A DNA stretch of 18,146 nucleotides. Origin: Deltaproteobacteria bacterium. GTDB taxonomy: Bacteria > Desulfobacterota > GWC2-55-46. Both the position numbers and the translations under genes were made by a program. Location of the stretch: contig JACRNN010000148.1 in assembly GCA_016234955.1 (NCBI GenBank), positions 1 through 18,146 on the forward strand, given 5' to 3'. Shown one piece after another: positions 6,915-14,882 of this stretch. The notes under the pieces were generated by a model, which made no database searches, had not been told where the DNA came from, and saw only the letters and a program-made list of their open reading frames with translations. The first letter of the stretch is position 1. The number at the start of each line of letters is the position of its first letter.

Positions 6915-9335
6915 ATGCCTAAAGCAATCCCGTTGCAAGCGGAATCCCTAAGATGGCGGTGCAGGCCCGAGGCCTTCGCGTTCGAGACCACCGAGGACCT
7001 GCCGGCGCTCGAGGAGATAATAGGCCAGGACAGGGCCATGCGCTCGATAGAGTTCGGCCTCGGCATAGCCGACCATAACTACAACATCTTCGTGCTCGGG
7101 GAGGGCGGCACCGGCAAGAGCACCACCGTAAAGGATATCATCGAAAAGAGGGCCAAGGCCGAACCTGTGCCGGACGACTGGTGCTACGTCTTCAACTTCT
7201 CCGACCCGGACTTCCCAAAGGCGTTGAACCTGCCCCCCGGCAAGGGCTCGGAGCTCGCCTCCGAGATGGGAGAGCTCGTGGAGTCTCTCAGGAGGGACAT
7301 CCCCAGGGTATTTGAGAGCAAGGACTACGAGAAGCACAGGGACGAGATAATAGAGGGCCAGCAGGAGAGGACCAGGACGCTTTTTTTCAGGCTCGAGCAG
7401 AAGGCGATGGAAAAGGACCTCGTGCTCAAAAAATCCGTAAGCGGGCTTTCCGTCGTCCCGGCCAGGAACGGCAAGGCCATGAGCCACGATGAGTTCGAGG
7501 CCCTGCCCAACGGGAAGAAGGCCGCCATAGAGGAGGACCTCAAGATATTCCAGGACAAGCTCTCCGACGCCATCAGGGAGGCGCGGGTAATAGAGAAGGA
7601 GACCAAGGAGAGGATAAGCGCGCTCGACAGGGAGGTGGTACAGTACGTGGTGAACCCCCTGGTGAATGAGCTCCTTGAGAAGTTCAGCGGTTTTCCGGGC
7701 GTGGTCGAGTTCATCAACGAGGTGAAGGAGGACATCCTCGGCAACATCGACGACTTCAGGCCCAAGGAGGAGCAGGCCATAGCGCTCGGGGCGCTCAGAC
7801 TGCCGAGGCAGGAGCCTTCCTTCGAGCGTTACAAGGTGAACCTCATGGTGAACAACAGCGAGACCATCGGGGCCCCGGTCGTCTACGAGACGAACCCGAC
7901 CTACTACAACCTCTTCGGCAGGATAGAGTACAGGGTCCAGTTCGGGGTCGCGTCGACCGACTTCACGATGATAAAGGCCGGCTCCATACACAGGGCGAAC
8001 GGCGGGTACCTGATAGTCAACGCCCTGGACATACTGCGCAATATCTTCGTCTACGACTCCATCAAGAGGATGATAAAGAACAGGGAGACAAGGATGGAGG
8101 ACGTCTGGGAGCAGTACAGGCTCGTCTCCACGACGACGCTCAAGCCCGCGCCCATACCGGTCAACATAAAGATCGTGATGATAGGCGACCCGTTCATCTA
8201 CTACCTCCTCTACAACCTCGATACCGAGTACAGGAAGCTTTTCAAGGTCAAGGCCGACTTCGACACCGTGATGCCCAGGGATGACGGCAACGTCTTCAAA
8301 TACGCGCTATTCGCCGCGTCCCGTTGCAGGGCCAACGGACTTATGCCGTTTGACAGGACCGGGGTCGCCAGGATAGTAGAGTACGGGTGCAGGCTCGCCG
8401 GGGACCAGCAGAGGCTCTCCGCGCGCTTCAACGAGATAGAGAACATCATGACCGAGGCGAGCTATTGGGCCAGGACCTCCGGGGCCGCCGCCGTGTCAGC
8501 CTCGCACGTGGAGACCGCCGAGAGGGAGAGGATATACAGGAACTCGAGGATAGAGGACAGGCTGAGGGAGTACATAAAAGAAGACACGATAATGGTATCC
8601 ACCGACGGCAGGGCCGTGGGCCAGGTCAACGGCATAGCCGTGCTCGACCCAGGCGATTACGCCTTCGGCAAGCCGTCGAGGATAACGGCCAGGACCTTCA
8701 TGGGAGATTCCGGCGTCGTCAACATCGAGCGCGAGGTGAAGCTCTCCGGCAGGATACACAACAAGGCGCTCCTGATACTCACGAGCTTCCTCGGCGAGAG
8801 GTACGGCCAGAGCTTCCCGCTGACGCTCTCCGCGTCGATATGCTTCGAGCAGCTCTACGACGAGATAGAGGGCGACAGCGCCACATTGAGCGAAACTTAC
8901 GCGCTCCTTTCGAGCCTCTCCGGGCTGGCGCTGGACCAGTCCATCGCCGTTACCGGGTCGATGAACCAGAAGGGCGAGGTCCAGCCCATAGGCGGCGTGA
9001 ACGAGAAGATAGAGGGCTTTTTCGAGGTGTGCAGGGCAAAGGGGCTCACCGGACGCCAGGGCGTCATAATCCCCAGGCGCAACGTCAGGAACCTGATGCT
9101 CAAAAGAGAGGTTATCGACGCGGTAGCCGGCGAAATGTTCCACATCTATCCCATAGACATGGTGGATGAGGGGATTGAGATACTTACCGGCGCATCGGTC
9201 GGAGAGCGCGGTACGGACGGCAAGTACCCTGCTGGAACGGTAAACAACCTGGTGGAAACGAGACTCCTATCCCTTGCCAGGAGCTTTAAGGAGTTCGGGC
9301 GCCCTCCGCAGAAGAAAAAGGAGAAGGAGGCATAG
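6915..9335 (+). CDS. Lon-family ATP-dependent protease (AAA+ domain with Lon S16 protease domain)
   Basis: 806 aa, cytoplasmic, of the LonB-like class that lacks the classical Lon substrate-binding N-domain. A short N-terminal region is followed by AAA+ with Walker A GEGGTGKS (62-69). A long charged helical insertion (about 110-270) comes next, then a Walker B-like strand YLIVNALD (365-372), unusual in lacking the common acidic DE pair. The C-terminal protease domain holds the Ser-Lys dyad: S655 in EGDSATLSE and K698 in GGVNEKIEGFF. The spacing of 43 equals S679-K722 in E. coli Lon. It would unfold and degrade proteins; targets are unknown. The start is ATG 6915, with AGGAGAGG (6901-6908) 6 nt upstream. 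The frame is also open from GTG 6852, which would add 21 residues without a comparable binding site. It probably starts its own transcript. Confidence 0.9.
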   Translation: MPKAIPLQAESLRWRCRPEAFAFETTEDLPALEEIIGQDRAMRSIEFGLGIADHNYNIFVLGEGGTGKSTTVKDIIEKRAKAEPVPDDWCYVFNFSDPDFPKALNLPPGKGSELASEMGELVESLRRDIPRVFESKDYEKHRDEIIEGQQERTRTLFFRLEQKAMEKDLVLKKSVSGLSVVPARNGKAMSHDEFEALPNGKKAAIEEDLKIFQDKLSDAIREARVIEKETKERISALDREVVQYVVNPLVNELLEKFSGFPGVVEFINEVKEDILGNIDDFRPKEEQAIALGALRLPRQEPSFERYKVNLMVNNSETIGAPVVYETNPTYYNLFGRIEYRVQFGVASTDFTMIKAGSIHRANGGYLIVNALDILRNIFVYDSIKRMIKNRETRMEDVWEQYRLVSTTTLKPAPIPVNIKIVMIGDPFIYYLLYNLDTEYRKLFKVKADFDTVMPRDDGNVFKYALFAASRCRANGLMPFDRTGVARIVEYGCRLAGDQQRLSARFNEIENIMTEASYWARTSGAAAVSASHVETAERERIYRNSRIEDRLREYIKEDTIMVSTDGRAVGQVNGIAVLDPGDYAFGKPSRITARTFMGDSGVVNIEREVKLSGRIHNKALLILTSFLGERYGQSFPLTLSASICFEQLYDEIEGDSATLSETYALLSSLSGLALDQSIAVTGSMNQKGEVQPIGGVNEKIEGFFEVCRAKGLTGRQGVIIPRRNVRNLMLKREVIDAVAGEMFHIYPIDMVDEGIEILTGASVGERGTDGKYPAGTVNNLVETRLLSLARSFKEFGRPPQKKKEKEA

Positions 9336-9434
9336 GCGGCAGGGGGGCATAGGGGCGGCAAGAGGACTGGTTGAGATTCTACATCCGCGGATTGCGCTGT
9401 CAAAGAGGCGCGGTCGGGCCGTAGCCGCGCGAGC

Positions 9435-9480
9435 GGGGGGGGAGGGGGCGTGGAGGAGAAGTGGGCGGTGGTGTGGGTGG
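9435..9480 (+). other. G-tract cluster ahead of queE (possible G-quadruplex)
   Basis: Within the 208-nt gap between the protease gene and queE, the plus strand holds a run of eight G (9435-9442), five G (9444-9448), GGG (9463-9465) and GGG (9475-9477), with several GG pairs between. This could fold into a G-quadruplex in the coding-strand RNA or DNA. The rest of the gap shows no gene, and I do not see a preQ1 riboswitch. Confidence 0.35.
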
Positions 9481-9543
9481 CGTGCGCCGGGGTGCGTTGC
9501 CCTTCAAGCGTAGTTGTAGCCGAGCATAGACGGCGGAGAGTAT

Positions 9544-10182
9544 ATGCTGACAAGCGAGATATTCAAAAGCATACAGGGGGAGTCGACGTACGCGGGCCTT
9601 CCGTCCGTATTTGTAAGGCTTGCAGGCTGTAGTTTGAGCTGCTCGTGGTGCGACACGCCGTACGCGAGGGTCCCGGACGAGGCCGTCGAGAGGACCGTTG
9701 ACGGGGTGATAGAAGAGGTCAGGAAGTTCAACTGCGGACTCGTTGAGATAACCGGTGGCGAGCCGCTTGAACAGGCCGAGGCCATAGAGCTTTCAACGAG
9801 GCTCGTTGAAGCCGGTTGCGTGGTGCTCATCGAGACGAACGGAACCGTCGATGTCAAGGGGCTCGATCCGCGAATAGTGAAGATAATAGACGTGAAGTGC
9901 CCTTCCAGCGGGCACGCCGGCAGCTTCCTCCTGGAGAACATCCCGTATATCACCGCGGAAGACGAGATAAAGTTCGTCATAGGCGACAGGGAGGATTATG
10001 AGTACGCGAAGAGGTTCATGGAGGAGTTCCTCATGGACAGGACCTCCAAGATACTCTTTGCGCCGGTGAGGCCGGCCCTTGAACCCAAGACGCTCGCGCA
10101 GTGGATACTGAACGATTCGCTCCGGGTGAGGTTCCAGCTCCAGCTCCACAGCTACATATGGTCGGGGGAGAGGGGCAGGTAG
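9544..10182 (+). CDS. queE: 7-carboxy-7-deazaguanine synthase (radical SAM)
   Basis: 212 aa, the normal QueE size. It uses a [4Fe-4S] cluster and S-adenosylmethionine to contract 6-carboxytetrahydropterin into 7-carboxy-7-deazaguanine, the ring of queuosine and related modified bases. The N-terminus has the substrate motif FKSIQGEST (7-15) and the cluster motif C29-x3-C33-x2-C36 in AGCSLSCSWCDT. VEITGGEP (67-74) is the SAM-binding strand, and IETNGT and DVKCPSSG are the usual later blocks. QueE has the classical CxxxCxxC spacing, seen here. ATG 9544 follows CGGCGGAGAG at about 5 nt. The other queuosine genes (queD, queC, queF) are not in the window, so it is probably transcribed alone or with its neighbour. 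Confidence 0.93.
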   Translation: MLTSEIFKSIQGESTYAGLPSVFVRLAGCSLSCSWCDTPYARVPDEAVERTVDGVIEEVRKFNCGLVEITGGEPLEQAEAIELSTRLVEAGCVVLIETNGTVDVKGLDPRIVKIIDVKCPSSGHAGSFLLENIPYITAEDEIKFVIGDREDYEYAKRFMEEFLMDRTSKILFAPVRPALEPKTLAQWILNDSLRVRFQLQLHSYIWSGERGR

Positions 10183-10227
10183 GGCCGCGGTAATGATAAG
10201 GGATGTAATATGCAAATCAACCACCTG

Positions 10228-10266
10228 GAGATTGCTTCGTCGCTGGAATTGCTCCTCGCAAAGACG
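10228..10266 (+). repeat. Decayed fragment of a GAGATTGCTTCG...GCTCCTCGCA repeat
   Basis: GAGATTGCTTCGTCGCT, nine other bases, then GCTCCTCGCAAAGACG resembles half of the palindromic intergenic repeats common in many bacterial genomes. It has no intact partner arm here. It lies in the 146-nt queE-ccsA gap and does not code. Confidence 0.4.
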
Positions 10267-10293
10267 ACCAAAGATTTTTTCCGCAACCTTTTA

Positions 10294-10307
10294 GTATAAG
10301 ATTATAC
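10294..10307. promoter_or_regulatory. Short perfect dyad upstream of the CcsA-type gene
   Basis: GTATAA-GA-TTATAC is a perfect 14-bp dyad 21 nt before the ATG at 10329. It contains TATAAG and TATACA, either of which could be a -10 box, so this may be the promoter core or an operator over it. I found no convincing -35. Confidence 0.3.
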
Positions 10308-10328
10308 AATCCAGGGCAGAACCGTCCC

Positions 10329-11111
10329 ATGAAACCGTTCCTATACGCTTCGCTGATATCGTACGCGGCCGCATTCTTTGCCCTGCTCATCTACCGCCTC
10401 GGTAAAAAAAGCGGCCTTGAGGCCGCATCACGTTATCTCGTAATCGCCGGGTTTCTCCTCCATACCGCCGGGCTCGCGGAGAGGATATACTCCACTGGAC
10501 ACGCCCCCATGGCCTCGATGTACGAGACCCTCGTCTTTTTCGGCTGGTCCACGGTGCTCGTGACCCTCATAGTCATATTCAGATACAAAGAGCGCTCCCC
10601 GGAGCTTATCACCCTGCCGGTGGCCGCGCTCGCCATGATATTCGCCCTCGTGAACGAAAAACCCGGAGGGCCCCTGACGCTCATATTGAGGACGCGCTGG
10701 TTCGAGACCCACGTGACCGCGTCCTTCGCGGCCTACGCCATGTTCACGCTCGCCTTTGCCGGGGCGCTTCTCTACCTCATCCATGACGTTAGGGGCGCGG
10801 GAGACGCGGAGCTTAAGAAGTTTCAGGACATAGCCCGAAGGAGCGTACTCTGGGGCTTTTTCTTCTTCTCGGCCTCGATGTTCGCCGGGGCCGTCTGGGC
10901 CTATCTCGCGTGGGGGACGTACTGGATGTGGGAGGCCAAGATGATATGGTCCTTCATAGTCTGGTTCTACTACGCCGGCGCGATGCACGCCTACTACCTG
11001 CGCGCGTGGAGGGGTAGGGCCCTGTCAGTGGCCACCGTCTTCGGCTTTTTCGTGGTGCTCTTCACCTACCTTGGGGTGTCGCTCCTTATGAAGAGCAGCC
11101 ACAGTTTTTAG
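10329..11111 (+). CDS. ccsA: Cytochrome c assembly protein, CcsA/ResC family
   Basis: 260 aa with about eight membrane helices, matching the CcsA/ResC haem-handling subunit of System II cytochrome c maturation. In the family this protein carries haem across the membrane and presents it, with CcsB/ResB, to apocytochromes in the periplasm. Histidines likely to ligate haem are H45, H128 and H220. The WWD-type tryptophan-rich loop is at 195-212: WGTYWMWEAKMIWSFIVW. It keeps the tryptophans but has EAKM where the usual family sequence reads DPKE. MASMYETLVFFGW (61-73) is another family block. CcmC/CcmF also carry WWD loops, but the length, single-domain layout and first block favour CcsA. No CcsB/ResB is in the window. 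ATG 10329 has only a weak AGGG site about 13 nt upstream. Confidence 0.85.
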   Translation: MKPFLYASLISYAAAFFALLIYRLGKKSGLEAASRYLVIAGFLLHTAGLAERIYSTGHAPMASMYETLVFFGWSTVLVTLIVIFRYKERSPELITLPVAALAMIFALVNEKPGGPLTLILRTRWFETHVTASFAAYAMFTLAFAGALLYLIHDVRGAGDAELKKFQDIARRSVLWGFFFFSASMFAGAVWAYLAWGTYWMWEAKMIWSFIVWFYYAGAMHAYYLRAWRGRALSVATVFGFFVVLFTYLGVSLLMKSSHSF

Positions 11112-11206
11112 GGGGGTGAGGGAAAGGCAGATGGTCGGTGATTATGGGGGATGGAATATTTTTGCTGTTTTTGTAACGAAAAATCAAAGAGTTGCGCCAT
11201 CCGGGG

Positions 11207-11326
11207 TTGAACATGCATAGCGAGCGCACTCCCCGCAGCTTGCCGCGGGGTCAAGCGAGCGAATAGGATATAGATACTTAGTTACATGTCGAAGATTAAG
11301 CGCGGAAAAGCCGCGGGGAGCTTCAA
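11207..11326 (+). repeat. TTGAA...TTCAA dispersed repeat, copy A (120 bp)
   Basis: It begins TTGAACATGCATAGCGAGCG and ends CGCGGGGAGCTTCAA; the outer TTGAA/TTCAA are inverse. Inside are a hairpin CCCCGC...GCGGGG (near 11231-11250), a second AGCGAGCG-type box (AAGCGAGCGAAT), GGATATAGATACT, ACATGTCGAAGATT, and a second hairpin around GCGGAAAAGCCGC. Copy B (15080-15201) matches along its whole length; copy C (17757-17809) lacks the middle. No reading frame is conserved, so it is a non-coding element. Confidence 0.8.
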
Positions 11327-11418
11327 GGCCTAAGAGGCTATTGAGTCTAAAGACAGCCCGGAACTAAAACGCCCCGTCGCCTCGTCAAGCCCAAACAAGG
11401 TCTGTCTCCCACCTGTCG

Positions 11419-11436
11419 GTTATTACCCCCGCAAGT
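11419..11436 (+). repeat. 18-bp direct repeat, first copy
   Basis: GTTATTACCCCCGCAAGT here is identical to 14830-14847. Similarity continues weakly beyond it (CGCC-AAAGTGATAA against CGCTGAAAAGTGCTAA). This copy lies 18 bp before the IS element; the other lies 35 bp before a MITE. Confidence 0.75.
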
Positions 11437-11454
11437 GTTCCGCCAAAGTGATAA

Positions 11455-12405
11455 TGTCCTATTTTACCAAAGTAGAAATGTCCTGAAGTAAGCTGTAAGC
11501 ATTTTCTCAAGAGATGTGGCGCTTATGGCTGGGAAGGACGTTATCTACATGAGTTTACGAGAGGTAAAGAGGCTTAAGGCGGTGCATGAGGCGATAGGTG
11601 GGCGGATAACGCGGAAGGCGGCCGCCGCGATGATGGGAGTTTGCGAGCGTCAGGCAAGGCGTCTTGTCATGGCGGTAAGGGCGGAGGGTGGCGTCGGCAT
11701 AGTCCATAAGGGCCGCGGCAGGGCGTCTAACAGGAAGACGCCTGATAAGGTCAAAGACAAGGTTATTTTTCTTTGCAAGGGCAGGTATGGAGGCTTCGGC
11801 CCCCTGCTTGCAACGGAGAAGCTCTTGGAGATGGAGGGCGTCAGGATAAGCGACGAGACGCTGCGCGGGTGGCTTATGGAGGCGGGTCTTTGGGAGAAGA
11901 GGCACAAGAGGGCGAAGCACAGGCGGTGGAGGCAAAGGAAAGAGTGCTTCGGCGAGATGGCGCGGATGGACGGAAGTCATCACGACTGGCTTGAAGGCAG
12001 AGGGCCTGAGCTAATTTTCATGGGCTACATTGACGCCGCCGCCAACAACGTTTACGGCAGGTTTTACGACTACGAGGGGACGCTTTCAGCGATGGATGGC
12101 TTCAAGACCATAGCCCACGACGGCAGACTCTACCGGATAGAGTCTGCCGTAAGGACGAAGAAAGTGATGGTGGAGGAGCGGACAGACGGCTCCATGCGTA
12201 TAACGGGCGATGGAGTTTGCCTTAACTACAGGGAGATCACGGAGAGACCGGCAAAAGAGCCGATGGCTAAAACCCTTCGGCCAAGGAGACCGTACATCCC
12301 TCCCAAGGACCACCCTTGGAGGAAGCGAAAGACCGGGCCGAGCCGTCCCGTAAGGGACGGCTCTTCACCGCTGACCGAATAGGACATTTCTATTTTGGCA
12401 GGACA
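11455..12405 (+). mobile_element. Internally deleted ISNCY-like insertion sequence (about 951 bp)
   Basis: The ends are inverse. The left end is TGTCCT (11455-11460), spacer, CCAAAGTAGAAATGTCCT (11467-11484). The right end on the minus strand is TGTCCT-G-CCAAAATAGAAATGTCCT (12405 back to 12381). A further CCAAAGTGATAATGTCCT at 11443-11460 makes the left end a tandem of two units 24 bp apart, so the true outer border could be 11443. I cannot identify a target-site duplication. The only gene is a shortened transposase. Confidence 0.75.
11525..12382 (+). pseudogene. ISNCY-family transposase with the catalytic core deleted in frame
   Basis: 285 codons remain from a family usually well above 400 aa. 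The N-terminal helix-turn-helix region (ITRKAAAAMMGVCERQARRL), the linker through GGFGPLLATEKL and RISDETLRGWLMEAGLW, and the first catalytic aspartate region MDGSHHDWLEGRG are intact. After DYEGTLSAMDGFK it jumps directly to TIAHDGRLYRIE, which belongs near the C-terminus of full-length relatives. About 170-190 residues are therefore missing, including the second Asp and the Glu of the DDE triad. The frame stays open, so a protein could be made that binds DNA but cannot transpose. ATG 11525 (MAGKD..., the common family start) is preferred over GTG 11516. Function as a repressor of related elements is possible but unsupported. Confidence 0.8.
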
Positions 12406-12491
12406 CGGAACGGACGGAGGCTTGTAAAAACGGCCTTTGTGTGCTAATTTCCTCTCTTCGCTTTCACATCGCGGGGCGGCAAAGCCGCGGG

Positions 12492-12521
12492 TTGAGGCCA
12501 CATGGTCTTCATGCCTTTAAT
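12492..12521 (+). promoter_or_regulatory. Weak candidate promoter for lptD
   Basis: TTGAGG (12492-12497), 18 nt, TTTAAT (12516-12521); a second possible -10, TATAAG, lies at 12527-12532. It is preceded by a small hairpin GCGGC-AAA-GCCGC (12476-12488). The position just after the IS element makes a promoter necessary somewhere here, but the boxes are poor. Confidence 0.25.
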
Positions 12522-12550
12522 AAAGATATAAGCATCCTCTACCAAAACAA

Positions 12551-14755
12551 ATGCGTTTTTTAAAGACACTGTCCATATGCCTCTTCGCGCTCTCCGTCCT
12601 GTGCCCCGCGTACGCCCTATCCAAAGAGGCGGACAAGGGGCCCGCCAAGAAGATATTCAAGTCCAAGACGCCTATCGACATCACGGCCGACACCATAGCC
12701 TACGATAAGGAGACCGACACCTACTTCGCGAACGGCAAGGTGGTGATAACCCAGGGCGCGGTCGTCCTGATGGCGGAGAGCGTCGTGGTCGACATGGACT
12801 TGGGCGTGGCCACCGCCTCAGGCAACGTCATGGTGATAGACGAGGGCGGGAACCAGGTGATGGGCGAGATGCTTCAGATGGACATAGAGGAAAAGACCGC
12901 CGTAATCCCGCACGGCAGGATGTTTTTCAAGGCACAGAACATACACATAACAGGCGACCCGATAAAAAAGACCGGCCCTCAGACCTACACGGCCAGGGAC
13001 GCCGCCTTCACCACCTGCGACTGCGGGGAGGCGGAGAGCCCGGCGTGGCACTTCTACGCCCCCAACGCCGACGTCACCGTCGGGGAGTTCCTCACCGGCA
13101 AAAACGGCCTGTTCTACGTGAAAGACATGCCTGTCTTCTACTTCCCGTATTTTTCGGTCCCGGTCAAAAGGGAGAGGCAGAGCGGCTTCCTGCCGCCCAA
13201 ACCCGGGTTCTCGAGGCTCAAAGGCGCTTTCATTGACAACTCCTTTTTCTGGGCGATAGAGAAGAACATGGACGCGACGTTCTACCTCGACCTCGACGGG
13301 GCGCGGGGCGTCGGGGAGGGCGCGGAGTTCAGGTACATCCGCAACAGGACAAGCTCCGGCGAGATCAACTTCTATCACTTCGGTGAAAACGACATCGACA
13401 GGGTGCGGGAATTCCGCAAGTCGGTGGATAACCTCTCAAGGCCCCAGAGCGCGGACAACAACAGGTGGCGCTTCAGCCTCATCCACAACGAGCTGCTCCC
13501 CTACGGCATCAACCTGCGGGCGAACATAAACCTCGTAAGCGACGACGAGTACTTCCTCGACTTCGGCAAGGGGACCAACCGCTCGCTCGAATCTATCGAG
13601 AGCAACATATCCCTGAGCAAGAGCTGGAGCGTATACAGCCTTGTGGCGCAGTGGAGGGTCTTTAACAACCTGCTTACGGCGGACGACTCATCCACCCTCC
13701 AGAAGCTCCCCGAGATAACCTTCAACGGGGCGGACAGCAAGATACTCGGCTCCCCCTTCTATTTCTCTTTAGGCTCCTCCTACATAAACTTCTCGCGGAC
13801 CGAGGGGATTACCGGACAGAGGCTCGATATGCAGCCGAAGGTCTCGCTGCCGCTGAACCCCGGCGGGTATTTCGACCTGACGCCGTCCATAGCCCCGAGG
13901 GCGACACTGTACATGGCCAACGGGGACCCGCTCGGCAGGTACTTCGACAGGTACCTGTACGAGGCAAAGGTGGATATGACGACGACCTTCGTGCGGTTTT
14001 TCAAGGCGGCCCTGGGGCCGGTGGACGCACTGAGGAACACCATAAGGCCCAAGCTTACCTACTCCTACATACCGGAGGCCGTGCAGTCGGACCTGCCGCA
14101 GTTCGACTCGGTGGACGCAATCGCGGCCTCGAACAGCTTTACGTACTCCCTTAACTCCATCATCACGGGAAGGTACTTCCAGGACGGCGCCAAAAAATAT
14201 ATCGATTACCTCTACCTCGACCTGAGCCAGAGCTTCAATATAAACGAGGCCACCAGAAAGCTTTCCTCTGACACGGACAAGAGGCGGCCGTTCTCCGAGG
14301 TAACGGCGGAACTGAGGCTCAAGCCGTCGGACTACACCGCCATAACCGGGAAGGCGAAATACGACCCCAACTACCGGTACTTCAACAGCTACGACATGGG
14401 CGTTTCGCTCAAGGACAAGAGGGGCGACACCCTGAGCCTGAGCAACAGGTTCGTAAAAAACGGCTCCACCACCACCGCCTCGGACGGCACCTCGGTCACC
14501 ACGGACACCAATTATCTCGAGGCCGCCGCGAAGATACATCTCTCCTCCACGCTCGACCTCGACTTCTTGAAGAGGTTCTCCATCGAGGACTCGAAGTCCC
14601 TCGAGACTTCGTACTCGCTCGATTACAACCACCAGTGCTGGAGCGCCATCCTGACATACACCGAAAAGCCGGAGGAGAAGATTTTTTTCGTGACCTTCAG
14701 CCTGAGGGGGCTCGGCAAGGTGGCGGGGTTGAAGGGAAGCGTCCCGTCTTTCTGA
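12551..14755 (+). CDS. lptD: LPS-assembly outer-membrane protein LptD
   Basis: 734 aa. A signal peptide (hydrophobic 5-20, cleavage likely after A22 in PAYA) sends it to the outer membrane, where with LptE it inserts lipopolysaccharide into the outer leaflet. Residues about 40-150 are the periplasmic OstA beta-jellyroll (PIDITADTIAYDKETDTYFANGKVVITQG and later ASGNVMVID). AAFTTCDCGEAESPAWHF (151-168) and the block VFYFPYFSVPVKRERQSGFL mark the entry to the barrel. The remainder is a beta-barrel of alternating strands ending in CWSAILTYTEKPEEKIFFVT and FSLRGLG. Mature cysteines are only C156, C158 and C696, fewer than in E. coli. No Shine-Dalgarno is seen before ATG 12551. It is a lone gene here, between the IS remnant and a repeat cluster. 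Confidence 0.93.
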   Translation: MRFLKTLSICLFALSVLCPAYALSKEADKGPAKKIFKSKTPIDITADTIAYDKETDTYFANGKVVITQGAVVLMAESVVVDMDLGVATASGNVMVIDEGGNQVMGEMLQMDIEEKTAVIPHGRMFFKAQNIHITGDPIKKTGPQTYTARDAAFTTCDCGEAESPAWHFYAPNADVTVGEFLTGKNGLFYVKDMPVFYFPYFSVPVKRERQSGFLPPKPGFSRLKGAFIDNSFFWAIEKNMDATFYLDLDGARGVGEGAEFRYIRNRTSSGEINFYHFGENDIDRVREFRKSVDNLSRPQSADNNRWRFSLIHNELLPYGINLRANINLVSDDEYFLDFGKGTNRSLESIESNISLSKSWSVYSLVAQWRVFNNLLTADDSSTLQKLPEITFNGADSKILGSPFYFSLGSSYINFSRTEGITGQRLDMQPKVSLPLNPGGYFDLTPSIAPRATLYMANGDPLGRYFDRYLYEAKVDMTTTFVRFFKAALGPVDALRNTIRPKLTYSYIPEAVQSDLPQFDSVDAIAASNSFTYSLNSIITGRYFQDGAKKYIDYLYLDLSQSFNINEATRKLSSDTDKRRPFSEVTAELRLKPSDYTAITGKAKYDPNYRYFNSYDMGVSLKDKRGDTLSLSNRFVKNGSTTTASDGTSVTTDTNYLEAAAKIHLSSTLDLDFLKRFSIEDSKSLETSYSLDYNHQCWSAILTYTEKPEEKIFFVTFSLRGLGKVAGLKGSVPSF

Positions 14756-14829
14756 GGGGGGTTATAGCCACCGGTAGTCCGCGCCGCACCCCGCCCCAAC
14801 CCCCACACAGACCCTCCCTTCTTATATAT

Positions 14830-14847
14830 GTTATTACCCCCGCAAGT
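14830..14847 (+). repeat. 18-bp direct repeat, second copy
   Basis: GTTATTACCCCCGCAAGT is identical to 11419-11436. Its last base starts the -35-like TTGACT of the candidate promoter that follows. Confidence 0.75.
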
Positions 14848-14874
14848 TGACTATTCGCTGAAAAGTGCTAAAAT
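14847..14874 (+). promoter_or_regulatory. Candidate sigma-70-like promoter reading into the MITE and kinase gene
   Basis: TTGACT (14847-14852), 16-nt spacer, TAAAAT (14869-14874) match the consensus at 5/6 in each box. Transcription would start near 14881, at the border of the MITE, and run through about 360 nt of hairpin-rich leader into the histidine kinase. It is the best promoter-like sequence I found in the window. Confidence 0.45.
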
Positions 14875-14882
14875 ACGTCTAA

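Larger units (their letters stand above)
11112..11454. other. Gene-free stretch between the CcsA-type gene and the IS element
   Basis: It contains repeat copy A (11207-11326) and an 18-bp sequence repeated later (11419-11436). From 11112 to 11206 I see only A/T-rich sequence between GGATGG (near 11149) and CCATCC (near 11198), a weak inverted pair. From 11327 to 11418 I recognise nothing. No tRNA, promoter or terminator is evident. Confidence 0.6.

Noticed and set aside
6948..7991. Long minus-strand open frame within the Lon-family gene
   Set aside because: Low-complexity Leu/Val/Glu/Gly-rich composition typical of antisense shadows; the plus strand encodes a complete Walker A and protease dyad.
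9146..9543. Minus-strand frame across the protease end and the queE upstream gap
   Set aside because: Composition reflects the C-rich complement of the G-tracts; no motif or ribosome binding site.
9336..9543. Possible preQ1 riboswitch ahead of queE
   Set aside because: I found no preQ1-type hairpin with an A-rich tail; only G-tracts are present.
13769..14632. 287-codon minus-strand frame within lptD
   Set aside because: Repetitive Val/Gly/Arg composition and no start signal; the lptD frame is continuous and well conserved.
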